A DNA stretch of 31,398 nt, from contig DDBW01000001.1 of assembly GCA_002335495.1 (NCBI GenBank), positions 1 through 31,398 of the forward strand, read 5' to 3'. The DNA is from Candidatus Dojkabacteria bacterium UBA2022. GTDB lineage: Bacteria > Patescibacteriota > Dojkabacteria > SC72. The position numbers and the translations under genes were made by a program. How positions within the stretch are numbered: the stretch's first letter is position 1; each line of letters starts with the position of its first letter. Shown here in pieces: positions 21,278-29,215 of this stretch. The notes beneath the pieces were generated by a model, which worked only from the letters and a program-made list of their open reading frames with translations, was not told the DNA's origin and did no database searches.

Positions 21278-22486
21278 GTGAGAAATTATCACCAAAGAAG
21301 TGGTTCCAATTTTGGCAGAAGCCGTTTTGGCAACCGAAGATCATTCGGATCCCGAGGAGGAGGAAGAGGATCAAGATACAATCCAAATGCTATTACTGTG
21401 GACAAGCTTATTGCCAAAGCAGTTGAAAGCGAGCCATTCAATATTTATGTTGATGACTTTAACTACTCTCAGTTTGAGCTAACCCCAGTATTACAGAAAA
21501 ACATCTATAATAAAGGATATAGCAATCCAACTAAGATTCAGTTTCAAACTATTCCTCATATATTAGAAGGAAAAGATATCCTAGGACTAGCAAGTACAGG
21601 TTCTGGTAAAACAGCTGCCTTCTTAATTCCAATGGTTAACAAGATACTCTCAAGTAGAGACGAGACATGTTTAATAATGGTTCCAACGAGAGAGCTTGCA
21701 ACTCAGATTCAGGATGAGCTAAGACAATTGACAGCTAATACAGGAGTGCGCAATGTACTAATCATTGGAGGAAGCAGTATGGAGACTCAAATCAGAATAC
21801 TTCAGAAATCACCCGAATTCATAATCGCAACTCCAGGTAGACTAAAGGACCTTGCGGAAAGAGGTGTAATTAATCTATCAATAATTAACAATGTTGTGCT
21901 TGATGAAGTAGATAGGATGTTGGATATGGGGTTCATCGACGACATTAGATTTATAATCCAAAAGATTAATAGGCAGAGACAGTCATTATTCTTCTCAGCG
22001 ACTATGGATAGGAAGTCAGAGGAGATTGCAAATACCCTTTTGAAGAGCCCAATTAAAATCCAGACCGAGTCCCAGGCTCCAGGAAAGAACGTAGATCAGG
22101 ATGTAATAAAGTTAGCCCCTCATCAAACTAAGTTTGACGTGCTTCTAGGACTCCTTCAGAAAGAAGAATTCCATAAAGTGCTTGTATTCACTGCAACCAA
22201 AAGAGAAGCAGATAATCTATATAGGAAGTTAAGAAATAACGAAATATACGTAGAAGCATTACACGGAGATAAAAGACAGAGTCAAAGAAACAGAATAATT
22301 GATGCATTCAAGCACGGGAAAATAGATGTTCTAATCGCTACTGACGTAGCTTCCAGAGGTCTTGATGTAAACAATATTACACATGTTATCAACTACGATA
22401 TGCCTCAAACATACGAGGACTATATTCATAGGATTGGTAGAACAGGTAGAGCAGGCAAGAAAGGCTTCGCGATTACTTTTGTATAA
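21278..22486 (+). CDS. DEAD-box RNA helicase with N-terminal RGG-like region
   Basis: This 402-residue protein starts with GTG. Residues 1-35 are rich in Arg, Gly, Ser and Phe ('RSRFGNRRSFGSRGGGRGSR'), an RGG-like RNA-binding segment at the N-terminus. The helicase core then has the Q motif 'NPTKIQFQTIPHIL', motif I 'ASTGSGKT' (about 105-112), 'PTRELATQI', 'TPGRLKDL', motif II DEVD (about 209-212, Val for Ala), 'FFSATM', 'VFTATKREADN', 'TDVASRGLDV' and motif VI 'HRIGRTGRAG' near 385-394. It ends right after the core, with no C-terminal extension. RNA remodelling in ribosome assembly or mRNA decay is typical of the family. Confidence 0.93.
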   Translation: MRNYHQRSGSNFGRSRFGNRRSFGSRGGGRGSRYNPNAITVDKLIAKAVESEPFNIYVDDFNYSQFELTPVLQKNIYNKGYSNPTKIQFQTIPHILEGKDILGLASTGSGKTAAFLIPMVNKILSSRDETCLIMVPTRELATQIQDELRQLTANTGVRNVLIIGGSSMETQIRILQKSPEFIIATPGRLKDLAERGVINLSIINNVVLDEVDRMLDMGFIDDIRFIIQKINRQRQSLFFSATMDRKSEEIANTLLKSPIKIQTESQAPGKNVDQDVIKLAPHQTKFDVLLGLLQKEEFHKVLVFTATKREADNLYRKLRNNEIYVEALHGDKRQSQRNRIIDAFKHGKIDVLIATDVASRGLDVNNITHVINYDMPQTYEDYIHRIGRTGRAGKKGFAITFV

Positions 22487-23627
22487 GAGTGGCGGGATCT
22501 AAAGAATTTGGAGACAGTACTTGAACTGTTAAAGAATCGTTAATAAACATAGTATTTCCAACAACCTTACCTGTAACCATAAGTTTACCATCATTATCCG
22601 AACCAATGAGTTTAAACTTAGGATCAGAAATTTTTACATAGTATTTATCAGGGAGTTCAATTGCTTCAAAACGTCCCTTGGCATCGGTGGTAAAGGTTCG
22701 AACGAATTTACCCCACTGTTCATCATATAAGTGAACCTGCAAACCTGTAACAGGGTTCCCTTGTGAATCAGTCACAGTACCAAAATATACCTTTGCCGAG
22801 CTTCTAACAAAGTACTTGGCTAACAGTATTGCCGTTGATAAAGCCGCAAAAATCCATGTATCCAAGAAGGTCGGCCATATCATCATCTGGGTAGTAGCAA
22901 CGAAGATAAGCAAGTAGGGGTTTGCAGAGTCAAAGAAACTTAATGTCAAATTGCTTACAAAATCCAAAGGAGTAGTTCTAACATCTTCGGTGGCGGAATC
23001 TAATGGAACATTTAACTTTGCTTTTGAATTATCCTTTTTAATTTCAAAACTGTCACCGTAATAAAGATCGGTATATGCGTCATCTTCCTTTAACGGCCTT
23101 AAATTACTTGGGAAGGTATACCCCGGTTTTGACAGAACAATTGAATACACACCTTTTTTAAGTCTGAAATCGAGAAGTCCTAACACCGTTGTAATATATG
23201 TATGTACCAGTCTGCCTTCGGAATAAACTCTTGCGATAACTCCGGAAAGGGGCTTCTTAGATTTCGAATCGTATACAATTCCATGCACTCTTTTCACATT
23301 CATAAATCCGAAAACAGCAACGAACCAAAGGACATTCTGAATCAAATATGATGACCTTGATATCCAATACCCACCAAAGTCGTCTCCCCCTTGATAGACA
23401 ATCTCCCATGTGTAATCAAGATTCCCATCATTATCATATAAGTACACCTCTGATATAGCAGAGTAGGTTTCAGGAAGGGTAATTAGTGAAGATGCGTATA
23501 CCGAGGATTCAGAATATATAAGGTCAGTATTGTTTAAAGAGACCTTTCTAACAGGGACCAGCTTATCCAAAAAGTATGAGTACTGCTCCTGTGTATCAAC
23601 AAAACCGTATCTAGAACCTGAGATCAA
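22473..23627 (-). CDS. Surface protein with two carboxypeptidase-regulatory-like domains (C-terminal part of a likely frameshifted gene)
   Basis: The frame begins at a TTG at 23627 with no ATG nearby and runs 384 codons. It shows an initial extracytoplasmic segment (1-90), a membrane segment near 95-112, a carboxypeptidase-regulatory-like beta domain ('VHGIVYDSKSKKPLSGVIARVYSEG', near 117-195), a pair of membrane segments near 235-275, and a second such domain ('VYFGTVTDSQGNPVTGLQVHLYDEQ', near 285-355). These are Ig-like folds common in surface proteins. It lacks its own signal or anchor at the N-terminus, whereas the partial frame just upstream (23624-23851) has one. The 3' end overlaps the DEAD-box gene by 14 bases. 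Confidence 0.7.
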   Translation of the reverse strand: MISGSRYGFVDTQEQYSYFLDKLVPVRKVSLNNTDLIYSESSVYASSLITLPETYSAISEVYLYDNDGNLDYTWEIVYQGGDDFGGYWISRSSYLIQNVLWFVAVFGFMNVKRVHGIVYDSKSKKPLSGVIARVYSEGRLVHTYITTVLGLLDFRLKKGVYSIVLSKPGYTFPSNLRPLKEDDAYTDLYYGDSFEIKKDNSKAKLNVPLDSATEDVRTTPLDFVSNLTLSFFDSANPYLLIFVATTQMMIWPTFLDTWIFAALSTAILLAKYFVRSSAKVYFGTVTDSQGNPVTGLQVHLYDEQWGKFVRTFTTDAKGRFEAIELPDKYYVKISDPKFKLIGSDNDGKLMVTGKVVGNTMFINDSLTVQVLSPNSLDPATLIQK

Positions 23628-23851
23628 AATATAAGATTTTCCCTATCTATTTTGGAGGTATCGGTATTATCCAAAAGTAATTCGTACTCAGACGCAGCCA
23701 AAGAACGGATACGTGGAGAAAACAGTTCAGACCCAGATAACGAGTTATTTAACGCATATTTACCAAGGAGATTAAGCTCGGGAGCAAAGTACACAAGCCC
23801 CATTATTAGGAGTAAGACATAGAAAAGATATCTTCTATATACTGGCTTCAT
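23624..23851 (-). CDS. N-terminal membrane anchor piece of the surface protein
   Basis: The 75-residue frame starts at an ATG at 23851, with an Arg-rich N-terminus and one hydrophobic segment ('YLFYVLLLIMGLVYFAPEL', about 8-26), then a soluble stretch to the TGA at 23624. The TGA overlaps the TTG that opens the following frame (TTGA). Just before the stop is a GGGAAAA run, where loss or gain of one base would join the two frames into one protein of about 460 residues. I favour a single gene broken by a frameshift or sequencing indel. Two coupled genes are also possible. Confidence 0.6.
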   Translation of the reverse strand: MKPVYRRYLFYVLLLIMGLVYFAPELNLLGKYALNNSLSGSELFSPRIRSLAASEYELLLDNTDTSKIDRENLIF

Positions 23852-23898
23852 GTTTTTATATTACAATATTCCAATACTAATTAATAGAATATTATGAA

Positions 23899-24324
23899 AT
23901 GGCAGAACTAAAAACAAAAATAACAGATACAAATCCAATTGATTTCATAAAAAGCATCAGAGATGAGAGAGTCCGAGCAGATCTACTCGTACTTTACGAC
24001 TTAATGAAGAGCATTTCAAAAGAGGATGGAAAGATGTGGGGAAAGAGAATGGTAGGATTTGGGAGTTATAAATATAAGTATGCATCAGGTAGGGAAGGTG
24101 AGTGGTTCATAATAGGTTTTGCACCTGGATCAACTAACCTAACTATATATAATATGTGTGGATACGAGTGGCAAAAGGAAATCCTTTCAAAACTGGGGAA
24201 ATATAAACTAGGAAAATCTTGTCTCTATATAAAGAGAATTGCAGACATAGACATAAAAGTACTTGAAGAGTTACTAACACAGTCATACATCTATATGAAG
24301 AAAGGTGGAGAACCTAAGTACTAA
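23899..24324 (+). CDS. DUF1801 (YdhG-like) protein
   Basis: This 141-residue soluble protein has the DUF1801 signature: 'KRMVGFGSYKYKYASGREGEWFIIGFAPGSTNLTIY' and 'LGKYKLGKSCLYIKRIADIDIKVLEELL', each here read in parts between residues 50 and 130. The family is widespread and has no firmly established role. No signal peptide is present. It stands alone between a divergent surface protein gene and the promoter of the large envelope protein gene. Confidence 0.88.
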   Translation: MAELKTKITDTNPIDFIKSIRDERVRADLLVLYDLMKSISKEDGKMWGKRMVGFGSYKYKYASGREGEWFIIGFAPGSTNLTIYNMCGYEWQKEILSKLGKYKLGKSCLYIKRIADIDIKVLEELLTQSYIYMKKGGEPKY

Positions 24325-24365
24325 AACATGATAACAAGCTGTAGAACCCATAATGAATAAAATAT

Positions 24366-24394
24366 TTGCATGTTTGATTTAAAACCGTTATAAA
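24366..24394 (+). promoter_or_regulatory. Candidate promoter of the Trx/Cys-rich envelope protein gene
   Basis: TTGCAT (24366-24371) and TATAAA (24389-24394) are 17 bases apart, giving a start near 24401 and a 42-base leader. It lies in the 118-base gap after the DUF1801 gene, which holds nothing else I can identify. Confidence 0.5.
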
Positions 24395-24442
24395 TTATCT
24401 ATGCAGTTGATAAGATATTCTATGTAAACTGCTCTAGAATAT

Positions 24443-26977
24443 ATGAAAAACGTTATACTTAAAACATTCCTAGGGATCTTAGGAATCGCACTTCTTTTCA
24501 CTTTATTTTCACCAACAAAATTATTTGCAGCAGAGGATAAGGCTCTTAATGAGAAAGTAATAGAAATATTCACATCGGATGAGTGTGAGTTCTGTGTTGA
24601 ACTGGAAGAAGAACTAAAGAAAACCTATGAATCTAGTTCATACTCATTAAAGAATATTGATACATCAGAGACAAATTTAAAGAATTTTCAAATTGCATTG
24701 GTAGCCTGTGGAAGAGTGGAGGGAACCGTTCCGATGTTCTTAAATGGTAATACTTGCGTATCTGGTAAAGAAGCAATATTACAGACATTTAAAGAGATAG
24801 TTGCAGCTGCGGAGATAAAAACAGTATCAGAAGCTGATGGACAGAAGACAGACATTATTACAAGTGCATATGATATTCTTTCCGAGGTAAATATTTCAGA
24901 AGCAATACAGTGGTACGATATTGCGATTGGTGCTACGATCATTATCTTTCTTGTTCTTGGCGTATTCTTATTTTTTAAAAATAGAAGATCACAAGAGAGT
25001 AAAAAGAAGCTACTAGGGACAGGAAGTCTTCTGACTAGCATGGTTTTGATGGCAGGTTTTATATTTATCCAGGTAAATTCCGTTAACAACCTTTCGTCAA
25101 CAGGTGCTGATGCAGCAGGGAAAGCAAAGAATTGCCTTGAAACAAACTCATGTAAAGATTGGAATGAATTCGTAAAGGCAAAAGCCGAGAATGCTAAAGA
25201 GGAAGGTCGACATGAGGCCGCAAAAGAGTGGAAAGCTAAAGAAGTTGACCAAAATATTTTAAACGCTCAGATTCAAAGGGAGTATAATGCTCTTGTAGAC
25301 ACCTTAAGAAGTAAACCGGGAGAATATTGTGGTAGCGGGTACACAGCCTCAACATGTACCGTAGTAAAATTCCTTGATATTAAATTACAAGAAGCAAAAA
25401 ATGACCCTGACGTTCAATCAAAGTGTGCTAAAGATCCAAATTCTACCGATTGTAAGAAAGCAGAAGCAAATAAATATTTAAGCACACTATACGGATACGA
25501 TGTTAAAACGGGATATAGGGGAACTGGTAACGAATTAGGGGGAGAGATGAAGAACGCGATAGAGGACTATAAAGTTAAAAAATTAGCGGAGGCCTATGAT
25601 GCTTTAGAATCTGAGATGGCCAAGCTCACCGCTGAGCAGAGACAAGCGCTAGTTGCCGAAGGGAGAGCTCTCTGTGCGGAAAATAAAGGTAAAGGTCTAT
25701 ATAGTGCAACAACAATAAACTGTTCAGGGGCATCTGCAGAGCTAATCCTAAAAAACTTTGCCTTTAAGTTTATAAAAACCGACAGCTATACAGGCATGGG
25801 AGTCTTTGTTTTGAACCGTCCAGTTACGAGTACTGACGAATGTCTAGTAGGGACTAGTGGAGGGGCTTGTCCAACAGGAACGGCAACATGTGAATGTCAA
25901 ACGACTCCAGTTGAGAGATATGTTTGCGCGGGGATAGGCCAAGATTGTAGATCTGTATGTTTAGCTACACACAATGTTTGCGATGATTGTGATACTCCAA
26001 CTAATGAACCGCCTGGGGAAGAACCTCCTGGAGAGAGTACAGCAGTATGCCAGGAACTATGTAGTACTACAACACCATGTAGCGACGGAACCTCCTGTGT
26101 AAACGGAAGATGTATCAACGAATCATGTCCAGAAGATGCTGACTGTATGTGTAACTCTTCCTCACCAATCTGTGGAGATGGAATAATCAATAACAGCCCA
26201 CAAGCTCCTGAACAGTGTGAGCTAGGAAATCCTCCAGGAACTAGCTGTGATTGGAACACATGTAACCAGAACTCATGCTCATGTCCAGATACAAACCCTA
26301 ACTGGGACATTGAAAAAACAAGCTCAGTTATATGTATTAATGAAAATACTGCAAATGCTTCAGCACAGGTAAAATTCAATATATCCGCAACCTACATTAA
26401 TGAGGATGACCCAACAGAAGTAGGAATACTCGAAAGAGTTGTAGACCGACCACAAAACTACCTAGCAGCATGGTTAGACACAAGTAGCATCTCAAACGGA
26501 GGGACCTATACAACAGATGGCGATCTTGTAGATGAAATTAGATGGGATTTAACAGGAGAGCTCTCACAGTTTACAATTCCAAATGGTCAAACTGAAGTAA
26601 CCAAGACAAACTTCCTCTCATACACATTCAACCTACCTAAAGCATACTTTGGAAGATACGTTAACCTTGTAACTGGATACCCAAATCAGGAGAATGATGA
26701 CAACGCATTCAGCTACACCCACTCAGTATACATTGGATGTAATGTACCAAGCACCTCAACCGAATTAACACCAGAGAATCTTGCAAAGATATTTGTAGGA
26801 GTATTCATTGTATTAGTTGGATTAATGTTTGCAATATCACAAGCAGGAAATAGCACAATTGAAAATCTTGTAAATTCAAATGCATATGCAAAAATACAGC
26901 TTTTCTTAACACCAAAAGCAAAGAGAGAGGATGTAGCACAGGAACAGTTTGAGAGAAAAGTACTAAGAAAGAAGTAG
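24443..26977 (+). CDS. Large envelope protein: thioredoxin-like domain, two membrane helices, Cys-rich ectodomain, C-terminal anchor
   Basis: The 844-residue protein has a signal-like N-terminus (1-30), then a thioredoxin/glutaredoxin-like domain (about 37-130) with C48-E-F-C51 in 'TSDECEFCVEL' and a cis-proline motif 'GTVPMFLNGN'. Two membrane segments follow (about 158-181 and 192-213), joined by a basic loop 'KNRRSQESKKK' that should be cytoplasmic. Next come a charged helical region (215-460), a Cys-rich region (about 470-625) including a 'CGDGIINN...EQCE.G' block like DUF4215 repeats, a beta-rich domain (about 630-770), a membrane segment near 783-803 and a basic cytoplasmic tail. I do not know a described protein with this architecture. 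Disulfide handling linked to its own Cys-rich ectodomain is an inference. Confidence 0.75.
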   Translation: MKNVILKTFLGILGIALLFTLFSPTKLFAAEDKALNEKVIEIFTSDECEFCVELEEELKKTYESSSYSLKNIDTSETNLKNFQIALVACGRVEGTVPMFLNGNTCVSGKEAILQTFKEIVAAAEIKTVSEADGQKTDIITSAYDILSEVNISEAIQWYDIAIGATIIIFLVLGVFLFFKNRRSQESKKKLLGTGSLLTSMVLMAGFIFIQVNSVNNLSSTGADAAGKAKNCLETNSCKDWNEFVKAKAENAKEEGRHEAAKEWKAKEVDQNILNAQIQREYNALVDTLRSKPGEYCGSGYTASTCTVVKFLDIKLQEAKNDPDVQSKCAKDPNSTDCKKAEANKYLSTLYGYDVKTGYRGTGNELGGEMKNAIEDYKVKKLAEAYDALESEMAKLTAEQRQALVAEGRALCAENKGKGLYSATTINCSGASAELILKNFAFKFIKTDSYTGMGVFVLNRPVTSTDECLVGTSGGACPTGTATCECQTTPVERYVCAGIGQDCRSVCLATHNVCDDCDTPTNEPPGEEPPGESTAVCQELCSTTTPCSDGTSCVNGRCINESCPEDADCMCNSSSPICGDGIINNSPQAPEQCELGNPPGTSCDWNTCNQNSCSCPDTNPNWDIEKTSSVICINENTANASAQVKFNISATYINEDDPTEVGILERVVDRPQNYLAAWLDTSSISNGGTYTTDGDLVDEIRWDLTGELSQFTIPNGQTEVTKTNFLSYTFNLPKAYFGRYVNLVTGYPNQENDDNAFSYTHSVYIGCNVPSTSTELTPENLAKIFVGVFIVLVGLMFAISQAGNSTIENLVNSNAYAKIQLFLTPKAKREDVAQEQFERKVLRKK

Positions 26978-27019
26978 AGTAAGCGGGTCGAACATCCGTT
27001 CCAAGTAGTTCAAAAATAT

Positions 27020-27544
27020 CTATATACCATATTTTCCAGTAAGTGAATCTCTAAACAAGGGACGCTTTGGAGGATAAAAAGTCACGTAAGCAATTATCAT
27101 AGCAATTGAAAGAAGTATAGAAAGTGAAATAGATATTGGAGGTACTAATAAAGTATTTATAAATATCATATAACCTACATATTGAGCTAGAGCAATCGTG
27201 AGAAAAAACACGATAAGATCTATAAATAATATGTTCTTCTTTGTAAATCGAGGATATATTACTTCAATTAGTAAAATTGCAACAATCAATACAACGACCC
27301 CAACCGTTTTAGCCCAAATGAACGATTCTAAAGATAAATCTAACAAGAATAGCTCAAAAACTGCATAGATTAGAAAAGGATAAAAAGCAATCTTTAAATG
27401 CTCCCAAATACTCTCATTGACAGGACTTATAATTGCCATCCAAATCTTCTTTCCACCGTATTTATACAAGAAATGAAACAGAGACCCTAATATGAATATT
27501 ACAAATACGCCTATTATTTCAAAGAGAAGAAGTTTCTCCATCAA
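27020..27544 (-). CDS. DUF6512-like polytopic membrane protein
   Basis: The 174-residue protein has six hydrophobic segments. The block 'ISPVNESIWEHLKIAFYPFL' near residues 38-57 and the C-terminal 'FYPPKRPLFRDSLTGKYGI' are the marks of the DUF6512 family of unknown function, and the Asn, Glu, Trp and His in the first block look like functional residues. It lies 22 bases downstream of the flavoprotein gene on the same strand, so the two are probably one transcript. Its end is 42 bases from the convergent envelope protein gene. Confidence 0.78.
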   Translation of the reverse strand: MMEKLLLFEIIGVFVIFILGSLFHFLYKYGGKKIWMAIISPVNESIWEHLKIAFYPFLIYAVFELFLLDLSLESFIWAKTVGVVVLIVAILLIEVIYPRFTKKNILFIDLIVFFLTIALAQYVGYMIFINTLLVPPISISLSILLSIAMIIAYVTFYPPKRPLFRDSLTGKYGI

Positions 27545-27566
27545 TTAAATAATACTACTGTAGTAT

Positions 27567-28250
27567 TTAAAAATATATACGCTCAACTTTAGCTCCAAGA
27601 CTAGATAGCATATCCGCAATATCCACCTTCATCTGTTTAGGGCCACAGATGTAGAAAGGCTTTGAAAAATCTGTAACATACTTTGAAATCATTTCTTTAT
27701 CAATCCTCCCTGATTCAAACACATCGACGGTTTCCTGGGTATAAGTGTTAATAAAATTCGATGGATTACCAGAAAATATCTTCTTAAACTCCTCTTTATA
27801 TATAACATCCTTTGCAGTTTTATTTGAGAAAATGAGCATGTTATTCCCAATCATATCCTTTCTAGCCAAGTCTTTTAGAATTGCAATAAAAGGAGTAATA
27901 CCAGCTCCACCTGCTATGAAAACACCCTCTCCACTATAATTAAATGTATCCCAAGGATCCTGAATGAGGATCTCATCACCGGGAATAAGCTTAGAGAGCG
28001 TCTCTGTCATCCCACTATGATTAGGGAAATCTTTGACAGGGTAACTCTTAATTGTAAACTCTAGAAAAGAATCATCCGTATATCCCGTGAAGGTGAAGGG
28101 ATGAAAATCACTATTTCGATCAGGGGTATTAATAGCTATCTCAGTTGCTTGTCCTGGAGTAAAGATATACCCATCAGGGCGAGCAAATCGGTATCGGTTA
28201 ACGTTATGTGTGACAGGTTCTTTGGAAATAAGTTTTGCAGTAAATGACAT
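27567..28250 (-). CDS. Ferredoxin-reductase-like FAD/NAD(P)H oxidoreductase
   Basis: I start at the ATG at 28250 (227 residues); a GTG at 28280 would add ten non-family residues. An N-terminal FAD domain (about 1-97) contains 'HPFTFTG' at 50-56, a variant of the RxYS/T FAD-binding motif, and 'GDEILIQDPWDTF'. The C-terminal NAD(P)H domain has 'GGAGITPFIAIL' near 107-118 and 'YICGPKQM' near 202-209. No 2Fe-2S domain is attached, so it resembles a stand-alone flavin or ferredoxin reductase. The missing arginine in the FAD motif may mean a changed flavin interaction. The electron acceptor is unknown. Confidence 0.85.
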   Translation of the reverse strand: MSFTAKLISKEPVTHNVNRYRFARPDGYIFTPGQATEIAINTPDRNSDFHPFTFTGYTDDSFLEFTIKSYPVKDFPNHSGMTETLSKLIPGDEILIQDPWDTFNYSGEGVFIAGGAGITPFIAILKDLARKDMIGNNMLIFSNKTAKDVIYKEEFKKIFSGNPSNFINTYTQETVDVFESGRIDKEMISKYVTDFSKPFYICGPKQMKVDIADMLSSLGAKVERIYF

Positions 28251-28342
28251 CTTCAAAGATACTAACAAATTAGTAAGCACACTTTAGTTATATCATGAAA
28301 ACCGCTATTGACCTTACATATTAAATCTGACAGTATTTATTA

Positions 28343-29122
28343 ATGAAATTTCTAGGTAAAACCATTCTCATTTTAATAGCTTTAATTATTGCAGTAGTCC
28401 TACAATATATTACAGTAAATCTATTAACCTCAAGAGAAATTAAGTCCACCAAACCAATTATTACTGCAAATCCAGTTGATTTAAGCCAACTCTCCGCAAT
28501 ATCAAAGTTTAGAAGCTGTGAAGGACATGACTTCAGTGGCTATAACTCCAATGTAGAAAGGGAGAAAAATCGGTCTATGAAACACTATTTCAACCCTATC
28601 CCTGAATTTGAAAACACCAACGATAAGCTAACTGTATTCGCTCCTTTTGACGGCAAAATAGTTAATATCTCACCTGATGGAGTAATCGGAGAAACTATAT
28701 TCAGCAATGAAAGAGGGCACTATATTTTAATAAAACATCAAGAATCCGACTGGCATGCGGGGTTGTTTCATATAAACCCAATTAGTGGTATTAAGGAAGG
28801 AATTGAAGTAAAAGCAGGAGAATTGATAGGACATGCTGACATTAAGAATGCTGGAAATTTTGATTTGGTTCTTCAGTACAAAAGAGATACCTCACTTCTA
28901 AGCTTCATAACTACTAACCTGATAGGATTTGATGAAGCACCTTTCTTTCAACAATACGACTCATTCCTAAACTTCCTATCGGAAGATGTAAAAGCAGAGT
29001 ATAAAAGCTATGGAATAGATGTAGAGAATACAATTATTAGTAAAGAGGATGCAGATAATACTACATGCGACTTCAATAAGTATAACCCCGAAAGAAACTA
29101 TACTCAGGTTAAGAAGCTTTAA
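28343..29122 (+). CDS. Membrane-anchored, degenerate M23-peptidase-like protein
   Basis: The 259-residue protein has an N-terminal membrane anchor (about 5-27) and a soluble extracytoplasmic part. The region 'LTVFAPFDGKIVNISPDG', then 'GHYILIKHQESDWHAGLFHI' and 'GIEVKAGELIGHADI', follows the beta-sheet order of M23 (LytM) peptidases. The usual zinc ligands are not all there: the HxH motif that should close the domain is replaced by 'GNFDLVLQY'. A preceding 'CEGHDFSGYN...RSMKHYFNP' block recurs in proteins of this kind. I infer a non-enzymatic M23-like fold, possibly an envelope binding or activator protein. Confidence 0.65.
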   Translation: MKFLGKTILILIALIIAVVLQYITVNLLTSREIKSTKPIITANPVDLSQLSAISKFRSCEGHDFSGYNSNVEREKNRSMKHYFNPIPEFENTNDKLTVFAPFDGKIVNISPDGVIGETIFSNERGHYILIKHQESDWHAGLFHINPISGIKEGIEVKAGELIGHADIKNAGNFDLVLQYKRDTSLLSFITTNLIGFDEAPFFQQYDSFLNFLSEDVKAEYKSYGIDVENTIISKEDADNTTCDFNKYNPERNYTQVKKL

Positions 29123-29138
29123 TCTCCCCAAATAATAT

Positions 29139-29168
29139 TTGACAACTTGCATCAATGAGTAGTACTAT
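29139..29168 (+). promoter_or_regulatory. Promoter of the csoR copper cassette
   Basis: TTGACA (29139-29144, consensus -35) and TACTAT (29163-29168) are 18 bases apart. The start would be near 29175, exactly at the edge of the CsoR operator. Confidence 0.75.
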
Positions 29169-29175
29169 CTCTATA

Positions 29176-29190
29176 TCCCCCTAAGGGGGA
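29176..29190. promoter_or_regulatory. CsoR-type operator
   Basis: TCCCCC-TAA-GGGGGA is a G-tract dyad with perfect 6-base arms, the type of site bound by CsoR/RcnR repressors. It covers the expected transcription start and lies 25 bases before the csoR ATG. Copper binding to CsoR would release the promoter. Confidence 0.85.
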
Positions 29191-29215
29191 CTTAAGATAA
29201 GATTATAAAATTGAT

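Noticed and set aside
23624..23650. GGGAAAA as a programmed -1 frameshift site in the surface protein
   Set aside because: The heptamer is not in the reading phase needed for X XXY YYZ slippage from the upstream frame. A simple indel or separate genes explain it better.
25897..26379. A 160-codon open frame antisense to the Cys-rich part of the envelope protein
   Set aside because: It mirrors the Cys- and Pro-rich codons of the real gene, has no recognisable domain and no promoter or ribosome-binding site of its own.
26978..27019. Terminator in the gap between the envelope protein and DUF6512 genes
   Set aside because: Only a 4-bp GAAC/GTTC stem is visible and it has no U-tract on either strand.
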